From Anisakis pegreffii (lineage: Eukaryota > Nematoda > Chromadorea > Rhabditida > Anisakidae): 64,000 nucleotides of DNA. This document shows, one piece after another, positions 25,162 through 38,500 of the stretch (the stretch's first letter is position 1; each line of letters begins with the position of its first letter). Both the position numbers and the translations under genes were made by a program. The notes under the pieces are model-generated. The model was not told the DNA's origin and did not search any database. It saw nothing but the letters and a program-made list of their open reading frames with translations. Where the stretch lies: contig JAPYMA010000731.1 in assembly GCA_035041965.1 (NCBI GenBank), positions 62,001 to 126,000 of the forward strand, given 5' to 3'.

Positions 25162-26528
25162 TCTTATAAGTACATACACATATACATATAGCGATACTGA
25201 TTTCAACAAAACGCTCCGTTCACATTATCGGATCATTTGCAATCAGCAAGTGTAAAGTTTAGCAGTCGCGATCAAACTCTCTATCAACATATCATTTTAA
25301 AACTTGCACATTCATCTTCTATAAAACATAATATTAGCAATATCCACATTCACCGTTACAATTGAATGTTCACTAAAATGCAAAACATCAAATTCCAAAA
25401 ACAAATCAACACTAACAAAGAATGATAATACATAATAGCATCAGCAGCAGCGACCAAAAATATATATGGCTCTTAGCGATATCATTGGGAAAGTTTCGAA
25501 TGAAATCCAACTAGTTGAATTCTCTGAACGAGGACAGTTCAAGCAATGCAACTTTGTAAAACAACTGCAGTGACACTATCAGCAAAGAGCAAACGTGAGC
25601 CTTAGTTAGAACCTGTCTAATCTAGTTCAGCTTCTCATTTTGATCCGTTCGAAATATCTCGAAAAATTTCTTCGCTTAATACCTAATGAACCTTCAGATA
25701 ACGATCAAAGCAAAAAGACTCAAAATTTAAGCAATGCAGGAAAGGTTCTTTCATTTCGGTAGTTTTCTCTCATCTACGTGATCCATTTCAAGTCGGATTA
25801 ATTGGGAATAAATGGAATCCTTTCGAAAACCTTTTGTAGTTTCTGAATACATTGAATGAACGAATAAATTGTCAAATGATCAACACAATAAAGCATCGTG
25901 AACAGTGATAATCATCGCGAAGGAAAAACATTTGAAATTCAAAAAATCGCAATTTTCGAGGAAGAAGCAATAAGGAACGCAAATACAAACAAAATGCTTT
26001 GGCGATCGAACTGTAAAACACATTTTAGAAATCAACGTCTCTGCAGATAAATGAAAAACGTCAAGAAATGAAACCAGAAGAAAGCATACGGATAACGTCG
26101 AGATGACAAACATAATGGCAAATTATCATTATTGGAAAAAATTGATAATTTTCAATTCAAAGAACATGTTCGCGCACAATCCATCATAGACAGTCCACTG
26201 ATCTCTGGGAAATAACCTCCACCTAACCGGTTCTGTCTCTAAAAATATTCCAGCATTTAAGAAGGATATTGTTCGTTTCAAGTGCCAGCTAAACTACCTT
26301 CGGAAGTCATATTCTCAAAATTCGCTCTGACATCGAATTATTTAATTAACAACAAAAATATCGATGCTTTTCGCTCGCAAAATCAACTTTCATCTATACG
26401 AAACCCTAAATTAGTAAATGTTCATACGAAATTATGATAGAATGAAACACACTAATGATCACGTCAAGAAACAATGAAAGTAGGCAAACATTACAGGAAC
26501 ATGACATACTCATCATAAACACACATTC

Positions 26529-26548
26529 ATCATAGAAGAGCATCAAAA
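26529..26548. repeat. 20-bp direct repeat, copy 1
   Basis: ATCATAGAAGAGCATCAAAA, repeated exactly at 26693-26712. Confidence 0.8.
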
Positions 26549-26692
26549 ACGAAACCATATTGAGACCAGATTGATGTACAAAAATCGATTATTTTGTTTT
26601 GTTCTGAACAAAAATTACAACAAGTCACACACACATCAAAACAATAACAACAACAACAGCGATTATGACCGACCGAAAATATTACGAACGAA

Positions 26693-26712
26693 ATCATAGA
26701 AGAGCATCAAAA
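26693..26712. repeat. 20-bp direct repeat, copy 2
   Basis: Second exact copy of the 26529-26548 unit. Confidence 0.8.
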
Positions 26713-27841
26713 GAAATGCAATTGCAATGAATCGTCAACGTACTTTGTGTCTCGACGAACAAACAAACATTCAACATCCATAAACAACATTCTAAACAAC
26801 CACAACCATAACAACCACCTTCTATGGTTGGTACCCTAATGAAAGACAACCAACCAACCACTCGCTACGAATGAACAACTCTCGAATGAAGTCATCACCA
26901 ATATATCACTATTGTACACGTGCAAGTACTTTTTTTTGCACGCCATTGCGAAGATCATAGAGTACTTTTGGAACTATTTGTTTGAATCATCGAAGAGAAA
27001 TTCGATCAAAACGCATCTATTCGTTATTGGAAAACATTGATATAACAATGCTAAATTACAGTCACTATCTTGAGCTGAAACCTGGCTGCTAAGACTTATT
27101 TTAATGGCAGTGACTTGAAACAACGACCAAGAAAAACGCAAACATAAGATGTGGTTGTTTTCGAAGGTTCATTTGGAAATTGAAAGTGTTTTCGAGAGAT
27201 TCTTATCAAGGGCAATCTTATCAAGTTGCTGGTGATTGTTTAAGGAAACAATAAACGATAGAAAACATCAGGGAAACGTCCTAAGAAAATGTCAATTCGG
27301 TGAATGCAGTCCGCAATTGAATATTGACTCGATGGAAAGTTGGACGTTTTCGGTGATTTTATGAGGCAAATCTAGCGAATGACAAATTCTCTTCTAAATT
27401 TCACGAAAAAATGAATCGCAACAAAGTTTTTGGCCAAAAACGATTCGTGAATCTTCCTTCATGTTAACATTTGCGTTTAATGTTTCATCTTGGGAAGGAA
27501 CATTTCCTACAGATGCCAACCGCATCAATAATCAATCGCTAAAGAGCCAGCCCAGTCGAACAGACCGCAAAAATTTCACGAAAGAGATTCCAGCGATACG
27601 AGATTTGCTAAAAATAATCGCAAAAATATCGATGATAATATCAGAACAACAAAAAAACGTTTCTATTCATTAAAAATGGACGAAAACTTTATGAAAACTT
27701 CACAAACAATTGGTTTAATATGAAAAAAAAAAGAAACTTGAAAGCATTTCTCGTTGGGAACAAACATATCGCATTCAATAAGCATTCGGCAAGAGAACAA
27801 CAATTACGAAGTGTAATATTCAGCGACATTAAAATAGCAAT

Positions 27842-27864
27842 GATAATAATAATAATAATAATAG
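27842..27864. repeat. AAT microsatellite
   Basis: Short AAT run; it gives rise to artificial isoleucine-rich frames on the minus strand. Confidence 0.9.
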
Positions 27865-28860
27865 TAATCACATCTTATCAATGATAACGAACGATATCAC
27901 TAATAATATAATAAAGGAAGAGAGTCATCTATCTCTGTGGACTTTATTACGAACGAATTCATAGTTGCCTCATTCTATCGATGAGAATCTAAGAAACTAT
28001 TCTATGAATCAATTACTAATTGACCACAGTCTATACCCGTTAGAATAATACGGAATTCAATACGGCACAAGCATACGGAATCAATGCAAAACGCAAAACT
28101 TTCTTGTGAGTATGAAACCAAAACATCGTTGATCACCTATCAAATTTGTTTTATTCATAAGCAAAACAACTCACAATTTATACTTTTATATCTACAAGTA
28201 TTTTTCTATAAATACTTTACATGCTTGATATGTGCTTGATAATCTTTCGATGCTGTATCCATAAATACAAAAGTACTTTTATTATGCGATAACCATACCA
28301 TATCGGTTAGTTCTCGAATGCTTTGTGAAATATGAACATTAAACAGAATTTCGCCTAAAACAATCAAAAGATGAAGTAGCAACATTGATAATACGAATGA
28401 TAGCAATGATAATTGTGCTATGTACAGTAACAATAACAACAGCAATAGCAGTACTAATAACACATAATAAGTTCATCACGATATATTTTCAGTAGAATGC
28501 AATCGAAACAAATGCTCACTCGAGAGGAACAACACAAAATGAATCACTCGGAATCGAAGACTAAATTATACAAATGAGACGATTCATATCAAAATAGCGC
28601 ATAACCAACAGCAATAACAACAACAATAACAATTCACCAGCATATCTTCATAAATTGTAGCATTTATAATAGAGGTGATCTATTCATCCATGACTATAAT
28701 CTGAGTGGTTTTCTCATTGGAAAGGTTGAATTCAACCGACGTTAATATTCATCAGTTAAACAGTAAGATAATCCTTTGATTTCAGCTTACATTTTCACTT
28801 CACTAAACCTGAATGGACGCTGTATTTTCAGAAAAAAAACTTTTGGTGGATTTGAGATTT

Positions 28861-28866
28861 TTTATT
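28861..28866 (-). promoter_or_regulatory. candidate polyadenylation signal of SALL
   Basis: AATAAA on the minus strand, about 70 bases after the SALL stop codon. A short 3' untranslated region would follow from it; unproven without transcript data. Confidence 0.55.
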
Positions 28867-28933
28867 AACTTCAAGGATAATCAACGAAATATCACTTCTA
28901 GAACTTGCAGCTGATACTTGAGCAATTCTAATA

Positions 28934-29583
28934 TCAATCAGATTTTTGTAAGATCATAGCTGGTGATGCGTTATTGGTGTTATTGCCGCTAGGTGACGAC
29001 GTAACGGTACCATTCAAATGCATTTTCAGGTGTTGTTCAAGATCGTGTGGTGAGGCGCACACCTTTTGACATACTGAACAAACCGTTCGCCACATCCACA
29101 TCAACGCATCCACTGGATTGCCGTTTACAACACCCGAACTTGTTGGTATACCACCAGGTGGCCCTCCGCCTCCAGCGGATCCACCGGAAACGAGTGCGGG
29201 CAGAAGCGGTAGCGGAAACGGTAGACCAGCACACGAAAACGGTGGCGGCCCTAGTGGACCGCCGTTGCGCATCGGATGATCCGGCGGAAACGATGAGGCC
29301 ACCGCTGCGGCTGCGGCTGCTGCCGCGCGGAACGGGTTCTCGAACTGCGCCCGGATCGGTGGCGTATCCGATCTTCCTCCTTGACCATGTCCACCTGCAC
29401 CAGCACCCAGCGGTGATAGCATCTCGGCATGCAACGGTGACGTCGGATCGGTGCCGAACTCGAAGATACGTCGGCCGCGACGCGATGGATTCTGTTGCCA
29501 CACGTGTGTTCCCATGTGCACCTTCAGGTTACCACGAGTGGTGAATGCCCGACCGCAAATCTCACACTTGAATGGCTTATCAC
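28934..29583 (-). CDS. sem-4: SALL last exon, final pair finger and C-terminal finger
   Basis: Encodes [20 protein letters not shown] with [10 protein letters not shown] and the basic PSRRGRR block seen after the last pair in SALL proteins. A Gly/Pro-rich and eight-alanine linker follows, then [20 protein letters not shown] with H, and the stop at 28936-28934. The exon is markedly richer in G and C than its surroundings. Confidence 0.96.
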
Positions 29584-32500
29584 CTAGAAAATTTCATCAT
29601 TTCAGTTTTTTCGTATATAATATTAACTGGAACTGGGGAAACTAATATTCAGTTCGTCAGCCAGACTGATCAGATTCTCAAATTGCCATTGCTATTTTGT
29701 TAAATTCGTTAAATTCGCTTGAATTTCGAACGATATATCAAGAGGAACCAACAGAAAAAAAGGTGAATAGCTGAAAGGTATGGAATGAATGATTGTTGTG
29801 AAATGATACAATCTATCTCAATAAGTCAATTCATGAAGTAAGAGCTGATCATGAGCACATGAGTCTAGACGGATCAATGCGATCCAACAATACAATACAA
29901 CGGATATTCATCGTCAGATATTCCGAGCACTTGAATAATCAGTCTTTCTAGAGAACAAATCAATTGATGATTTGTTTTGGTTTCGATGAATTAAGAAAGC
30001 AAATCAATGATAACATACCTGTATGTGTTCGCATATGAATCTGTAACGCTGAACTACTCGAGAAATGCTTGAAGCAGACACCGCATTGATGTTTCGAAAG
30101 GATCGGTGCTTGTCGAGGTGGTGGTGGTTCAGTTTCTTGCCACATCTTTTGCATTGCATCCAACGGATTCGGTGTATCGCACAGTTGCGGTGAGCAATTG
30201 CTCGTGTTTGCATTCGCGTTGTCGTTCTCGTTATCATTCTCGGTGTCGTTCTCAAACGATGATGTGATCACCTCCGCATTACTACTATCCGCATTACTCG
30301 ATGTGGTTGACGATGCTCGTCGTAGTTGTGCTGACAGCTCTTGTTGATGATCATTTTCCAGTACTTCTTCACTACTTGGTAGCGATTCACGTCGATTTCG
30401 TTCAATCAATTGATCATCTTGCACGCTTCGATTCGAATCGTAACACTGATCCGGCTCACCATCCAACTCTTCTCGTTCCTCGTCGTCGTTTTGATTTTGT
30501 TGATCCTGAACTCGACACTCTTCTGAGTCTTCACACTTTGCTTCTTTTTGTTCCTGATCAAATTCGGTGTTGTTCTCTTGGCCATCCTCATCCTCTTCAG
30601 CATCATCGTTAGCCGCCACATCGTCGTCATCAGAATCTTGAGCGACAGATTCTTTGAGCAGCTGCTGAATGGATGATATTCGGAAACTGCTTTGGATTGG
30701 TGATAAAGAAGAAGTGGATTCAGCATGGCACTGAGTCGTGGTGCTTTTTGCTGTTGTTGTAGAAGTTGTCAGCGCATCGGTCAAGCTCGGATATTCTTGG
30801 TCAATCTCCATGGCACGATCGCCATCACATAGTCGATCCATAAAGTTGAACATCGGTCCGTTGCTAACGTCATTCGTCTCATTACTATCACAAACGTTAT
30901 TGTTTTGATTGAAACCGTTTCCACTGCTGCTACTACTTGGCTCACTTCTGCAAATTTTCATCATTACAAACTGATTATCGACTAGTGGTAATTATCGATT
31001 CACAGATGATAAATTGATCATCATATACTACTTTTCTAAGATATAACCGATATGAGAAGGGAGTCACTTTCAAGACTGCTACCTTTCCTGTAACTCTTAG
31101 CATTACTATGGACAATGATACGATATCAGCGTCACTGCACACGAATAGCTGGAATAACAACTTACTGATCCATTTCATCGTATTGATTCGGCTCATCCAC
31201 AGAGCCATCATCAGGCGATTGCGTCGATCTGATTCGATGTGTCAGTAAATGTTGTTTCATATTTCCTTTTGTTGAGAAGGCTTTCGAACATTCTGAACAT
31301 TTGTATGGACGATCCTTCGTATGAGATCTGAAATGAACACACAAAATTTGCAATTTGTTAACTTTTCGATGGATGTTCATGTCTGTTACACTAATGAAGT
31401 TCATATTCTCTTAAATCTTCCTTATCAACCTATGAGATACATACAGATATACACATGATCAGTTCATTCAATTAAAGATTTTAAAAGTATAAAATTTCTA
31501 TTTTCGTTTCATAATCATCTCAAAAACAACACTAATGATAGACTGATACATCCAACTAACCGATGATGAATTTCTAGGGCGGATTGACACGCGAATGTTT
31601 TGAAACAAATATTGCACGTTGTGTTAGTGGATGGGGCTGTGGCCGATAATAAGAGATTGTTGATTGACATTATTGGATTTGTGGTAGTGATAGTAGGAGA
31701 TGAGTGTGGCTGGAAATGTATGAAGGGATTCGATGAGGGTGGAGGTGGGGGCGGGGGTGGCGGGTGGGTTTGATGAAGTGATAGTGGCATTAAGATGTGA
31801 TTATTTCGATGATGGTGATGCTGCTGCTGCTGCTGTTGAGAAGGAAAGGGATGTGGACGGTGATTGTTCGGTGGTGGTTCTCGAAGTTGATGATGCGGTG
31901 GCTCGTTATCGCTCAGATTCTCCTCCTTCTTCATCAGAGCAATATTCAACGCTGAGTTCAACACTGACTGCAAATTCAGTGGCACATTGTTGCTAGTGAG
32001 CAACGGATCAGATGGTGTTGGCGTCGACGGTGACGATGAAGCTATTCCCACTGATTTGCCCGCAGCTTCTGAAACTGAAATAATATCGGATAAACTTTTT
32101 CTTCAATATGCCATCAATACTACTGATGGAATATTATTAAATCAATTATTAATATTATAATATAATTATCAACTACATCAATATTATCAATTATTATTAT
32201 ATCAATCACACATTATTATTATATTATTATCAATATTCCTTCAAAATTGAATATTCCATTGAGCTACTTATGCATTTATTCATTTACATAACAGGCGACT
32301 GCATGGTCTCATAAAAACTGATACAAAGAGAATACAAACCTTCAGGTGAAGTAGGCAAAGGTCTTGAACTAGTCAAAGGATTCGAAACGGACGTGGACAG
32401 TTGAAGGTGTGATGATGAGGACGATGAAGATGGTGTTGACGACGAAAGAGATGATAGATTTGGGGATAGTTGAGATTGCGAATTGATCATAGCGTTATGG

Positions 32501-35500
32501 TTACTGAGACCATTACTGGTACACGATGATGGCGGTAGGTTGGTGGCGAGAGGGCGAGGTATTCCCAGTGGGAAGAAAGGAAAAGGTGTCGGGAATGGCG
32601 GTCCAATCAGTCCGTTACCCAGTGGTCGACCCATGAAACCGGCGGCACCGTTCATATGCTGCATAAACGACTGACTGAAAACTCAGAAATGCGCTCAATT
32701 ATCATTTGAATGAATCTCTTCATTGATCAACAATCCAGGTCTCTAAAGATTGAAGTGGGCAAAAAGCCTAAGCCAATGTTATTATGAGATCAAATGGTAC
32801 CTAGTTGAGGGAATTGCTCCAGACGATGTTGGTCCTCCGATTTCATGACGACGCTCGAAATTCGGTGATCCTAACGGGTTATCGAACGGTGGCGGTGGCA
32901 TCATACCATTCCTTCAATTCGTTTCACTCGATTACCGTCTAATAATCGAAACCTTTCGAGTGCTTTTCACACTCACAACCGAATTCTTATACAGGTCTGG
33001 CATTGAGAAGTTCGGCTCACATCTCCATAAGCCGTGTACTTACCTGGTCAATTGATTTGTGTGCTGTGTGATATGTTGCTGTAAAAGTTGTGCACTGAAA
33101 AACCTCTTCTGACAGATAGGGCATTGGTGTTGAATGGCTGGTGTACCGGTGATTCCACGGAAAGTGTGTTTGGCACGATGAACACCCATATGTGTCTTGA
33201 GATTACCCTTTGTTGTGAAAGCTCGTTGACAAATCTTACACTTGAACGGTCGCTCACCTTAAATCACGATTCATTCAGAAACTCGGATCACTCCATTCAG
33301 AATGAAGCACTAAAATTTCTTAACCTAATCGATGCCTAATTCATCATCCATCATGGATGTAATAATCCAAGCAGAACTATTCAAGCAGCCAGATCAGGGT
33401 AATGAACTGATTTTTCATGATGAGAATGAATTGATAGCCTAGGTTAATTATCGAGATCTACACCAAGTGGTTGTTGCTTGCTTCAAAATCAAAAAATAAC
33501 TGATTTGAATCATTGCCTAGCCTCATATAGGCCAGCATCGCCGCCAGTCTCATGGATATCCTGATCTTACGATTAGATTTCAAATTATGACAAATCAAGA
33601 TATTTCTATATGAGCCATTCATTCAGCAAAAATCAACAGCAAATGGCCTAACCGGTGTGTGTTCTGTAGTGCATTTGTAGAGCACTTTTACACGACAGTA
33701 CACGTCTACAGAGTAGGCACTGGTTCGGATCCGTTGTTGGCAATGCCTTATCACCGACCAACGCTCGAATTTTCTCAGTCTCATCGGTCGTACTGATCTC
33801 CATCAGTGCCTCCCAGTCATCATCGTTGTTCAGCAATGAACCCGACGAACCACCAGCTAAGTTCGTTGTCATTTGACCACCACCACCACCAGCACCATCA
33901 ACGCTTGATAGCGTTGATTCACTCGGATTCGACGACGACGCCACTGAATCGGATGCGGACATTGCCGCGCGATTCGCAGACAAACCAAAACTCATCGGTG
34001 GTCGCATCACTAAAATGAAATTTCTCAACCATTTTCACCGATTTTCATATCATCCAACTCATCATAAACGCTTCAGTAGAATTTCACAATGTCCTAGTGG
34101 CCACTTGCAGCCAGAATCTCCAATATCTGCAGTGTTATTGAACGGTCTTGAAGTCCTTCAAAAGCTAAACTTAAAATTGAAATATGAACAGCGTGGATGG
34201 AAATGTTTCATAGAATCCTGCCGCAGTAAGCAATATTCTTTCAGCTGTATGTAAGTATACATATGATGAACTAGAATTGGATTCTACAATAGTTATTTCG
34301 GTGCATTCACAACTATTCAGTAGAGAGAGATTCACGGTGATTCACTGAGACAATACTAAAAATGCATATGACACAGTTATCGCTTCGTATGAAAATAAAT
34401 AAGGGAAACAACTGAATAAACGATTACAGTGTTGCGGTAATGGTGGAAAAGGCATGAACGGTGGGGTAGAGTTGGCGTTGAGTTGTGAAGTGGTGAGATC
34501 GAGTGCAGCCTCTTTGGAAGACGTTTGTTGTTGCTGGTGTTGCTGATGTTGTCGCTGTTGATCGTGAGATTGCGATGAAGAGGACGAAGACGAGACCGGT
34601 CCGGAATTGGATGACGACACCGAATTGAGCAGTTGTGAGAAAAGCATTTGTGAGAGTGGTGGCGGAACGTTTCCATTAGCTGCAGCAGCATTTCCGATCA
34701 GTCCGCCGTTGGCGTTCGATGGCGTCAACGCACACAACGAACTCGGTGCCGGACTCGGACTCTTGCTCACAACACCATACGCACCACCGGTACAAGCCGG
34801 CACCGAGCCACGGTCTTCGTCAGGCGATGAGGAAATACGCAACAGTGCACCGGTGGATGCGGATCGCGGTGGAAGACCGCATTGATGGTCACGCACCTGA
34901 AATGTCCAGTCGACACTCAACAGACAATCGAATGCAACTGATGAAATGAATTCACATCATTTGATGAGCAATATCTCGGGGAAAATCTCACAAATTTGAC
35001 GGAAGAGGAGTGTCGTTCCCAGATAAATTCATAATTTTCAGTTGATCAATCAATCACCTTCGATTAAAACCTCTCATAAACTCTCGCCATAATTCTAACG
35101 ATGAATTCCATTTGACTCAAAAACTCTCGTAACTTTATTCACTTTAATTGTTCGATAAAGAATACTTTCGAAAACAATGAAGATAACTTCAGATAAATGA
35201 CCGCAAATGACCATATGGCTCACCTGATCAGAGTCGGTGAATCGTTCATCGCAGTTATCGCACTGCAGCAACTTCTCGTCGGGATGCCTTCTGAGCACAT
35301 GCCATAAGAGTGCACCACGTGACGAAAACCGCTGTAACATCGCAACCGTAATTCTCTATCAAATCACTTCTGATAACAACAATGCATTCGAATCATGAGG
35401 CTTTCATAACGATACCGTTGATATTTATCGCTATGTTCAGATGATAAAGAAACTATTATGTACTCGCATCCATATATGCGCATAAAATTACATATCCTCA

Positions 35501-38500
35501 CGAATATGAATTAATTATAAACGTTTCATAGTTGTTATCGAATCGGAATGATAATTCCAATTATTATCCTCAAACTTCTCTTAGAACTGACAATTATCTC
35601 CGAGTACTCTAGTTAATTGCTATTATTTTGTTTGATATACAAGCCACCTCTTAAATCCAGCACTTAACTTCCTCATTTCATCGAAGTTATTTGGATGAAG
35701 GAAAAATTTTATCTCATATTCAAATAATATTTCAATCAGTAAAACTATAATATGATAAAGAATTACAGGTCTTGCCTGTAAATAATAGACGATGTGAATA
35801 TTTACTATAGGTACACTCAATATATATGAGTAAAATGTGCTCGATCGAGCGGAAGCTGTACAGGGCTTGCAATTATACAACTATCAACTGATGAAATGAA
35901 TTCACGTCATTTGATGAGCAACATATCGGGGAAAATCTCACAAATTTGAAGGAAGAGGAGTGCCGTTCCCAGATAAATTCATAATTTTCAGTTGATCAAT
36001 CGATCACCTTCGATTAGAACCTCTCATAAACTCTCGCAAGAATTCTAACGATGAATTAATTCCATTTAGCTCAAAAACTCTCTTAACTTTATCCAATTTT
36101 ATTGTTTGATAAAGAATACTTTCGAAATCGTTGTCTCGTTTGCTTATACTTCTACTTGTACTTATATTTGCTTACACTCAGCATTAAAATGTATCTCGTT
36201 CGCTTTTCATATATTATCAGAAATTTAAATGATTAAGATTCACTCTATTCAGCTCGAATGTTCATTTCAAAAATAAGTGCTTGGTATGATACGTTGTAGT
36301 CAACAATTATATTAACTGTCAGCTAAATGATTCGTTTCAAGTGTACAGAAAGGATCTTAATCGTTACCCATTATCCATTTTTCATTTTTGATAACATCCA
36401 CTGAACGGACTCAACAATTATTATCACGTTTGAGGTAATATGCAGGTGATAATTATTCATAAGTGCTCATCAGAGATACATACCCTTTCAACTCATAAAA
36501 TTCGATTGAATGCAAACATCGATCGATTCAAAACCTTATCTTATGATTGCATTTGTCATTTTTCTTCTGATATCAAGCGTGGATATGTGAATATCGCTTC
36601 AAAAAATTAATGTAAAATACGGCAGTATTGACAGATCAATGAGTGTAAATACCTGAGTGCATCGTTCAGCTGCACACGGATGAATCTTATCGACAGTATC
36701 GTTGCTGGATGGCGGTGAGAGAAGATACGATGGATTTTGTCCATCCTCACTTCCATCGTCCGAATCTGTCTTGACACTTTGAGAGGCGGCCAGTTGGGCG
36801 TACAATTCGAGCAACTGCTGAAAATTCAATTGACATCGATGACGTTCCCTTATAATAGCATGGAATCACCACTTCAAACCACTGATTCAGCAAACTTTTG
36901 CCGGTGTTTCTAGGTTCTGCTCATATAACAGCGCAAACATCATTATGCATATTCAAAAACATAAAATCGCCTTCATCTCTCCGAGTTTCATTCGAAAGAT
37001 GTCTTTAGAACCGGAGAAATGCCTTAGCTTTCATTCCAAAAGCTATCAGAAATCCGAAAATGAAAGGAACATAAAATCATTTACACAAAACATTCATCAC
37101 AACCAATCGAATTTGAAAACCAGCAAGCAAAAATGTGTCACCAATCAAAATGCGACAGTATTCTCTTTTCATAATTAATGAATAAATACCATATGAAGCG
37201 ATGAATAAATAAATACCATATGATAAATGCTTGAATGCGATTTTTTTTGTTCGTAATTGTTCCTTTCATGAGACAAAAAACATCTTTCTCATTACAGATG
37301 CTCATCATATACACACAATTACAAAATCATTCGAAATGATTAATGAATGCAGAAAAACGGCTTGGAGATAAGACTTGGAGGACAACAAAATTTTATGTGT
37401 GTGTGTGTGTTATATTTGAATTTTGACAAAGGAGAAGAAAGAAATTCGAAAGATAATCGCAAAAAAAAAAGACACGAATTACATTATTGATGGTGTACAA
37501 ATTGTTTTGCGACGCTACCTAAGTGCAATTCATATCGTATCGTGTGGAAAAAATGACAATTAATCTATATTTTGAGACGACTACATTGCTAGGTTTTATC
37601 TATCCCTTTTCTCTACGCATTTGATAGGTGACATTTATGAATAACACAAAATATATGAAGATGATGAATGAATGCCACATGATAATCTATTATGAACGCA
37701 TGTTAGTGTAATACCAATAGGAAACCCAAATTTTGTTGGAAATTGAAATTTTTTACTATATGAAATTCATATTCTAAGTTTTGCTATTGGTCTGGCTATT
37801 TGAGCTCAAATTTCTCTCACACCATTGAAAATCCGATACTACAAAGTTGGATTTGGTGAAATAAATCGGATACTGTGAAAAAACGTCCACCTGCCGTAAG
37901 TCAAACAAGGCAAGTCAAATAAGGCAAGTCAAAGAATTTTTGAGATAACCACCGACTTGCTGATGTTGTTGTAGGGTGCCCAAAGGATCGAATAGAACAT
38001 TCGATTTGTCCTCGAGAATATTTTTGTTCGTCTCTAACACATCCAGAATGCTCTTCCGCGACAGATCAATCGGAGTTGATTCCGTATCAGAGCATGGTGG
38101 CGTTATCGACTTCTGAAAGCTCAATATCTTCCAAGTTTTTCTTCAAAAGTTTGCACGTATTCTCACCTTAATCTACAGAAATTTTCTCGCTTTCACCTCT
38201 ATCATAACAAACGGATACCTGAATAGTTATGAACGGATACATAGTGAGTTGTTCTATTGGCGTTCAATCATAACAATTTCATTTAGCGAAGAAATTTGCC
38301 CGTAAAGAAAAACTTTTTTGCAAACACTAACAGAAAACAGAAATTTTCGCCAATCTCATGATAATTGACAAATGAATGATAAGTTAAATGACGAAAACAA
38401 TCATATGATAATAACGATCATATTAACGATGGTGATGGAACTAATAAAATGGATGATTTATGCTCATAATTACCAATAAATTGTATGAATGCATTATTAT

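Larger units (their letters stand above)
16809..28850. other. gene-free stretch between rig-5 and SALL
   Basis: About 12 kb upstream of rig-5 and downstream of SALL. I see no exon supported by splice phase, domain or codon pattern. The rig-5 promoter must lie at its lower end. It contains the perfect inverted repeat at 24477-24544, short dispersed motifs at 22768 and 23253, an imperfect palindrome at 22529-22553, a 20-bp repeat at 26529 and 26693, and simple repeats at 25146 and 27842. Confidence 0.6.

Noticed and set aside
29047..29544. 165-codon plus-strand frame
   Set aside because: Lies opposite the last SALL exon, whose minus-strand reading has conserved zinc fingers; the long plus frame is a by-product of its GC-rich codons.
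30301..30612. Plus-strand and alternative minus-strand frames over 30004-30726
   Set aside because: Shadows of the acidic SALL exon 30019-30947.
31733..31996. 87-codon plus-strand frame rich in Asp and Val
   Set aside because: Shadow of the His, Gln and Pro tracts in SALL visible exon 10.
33048..33257. 69-codon minus-strand frame
   Set aside because: Wrong frame; the frame with [10 protein letters not shown] and [10 protein letters not shown] is the real one.
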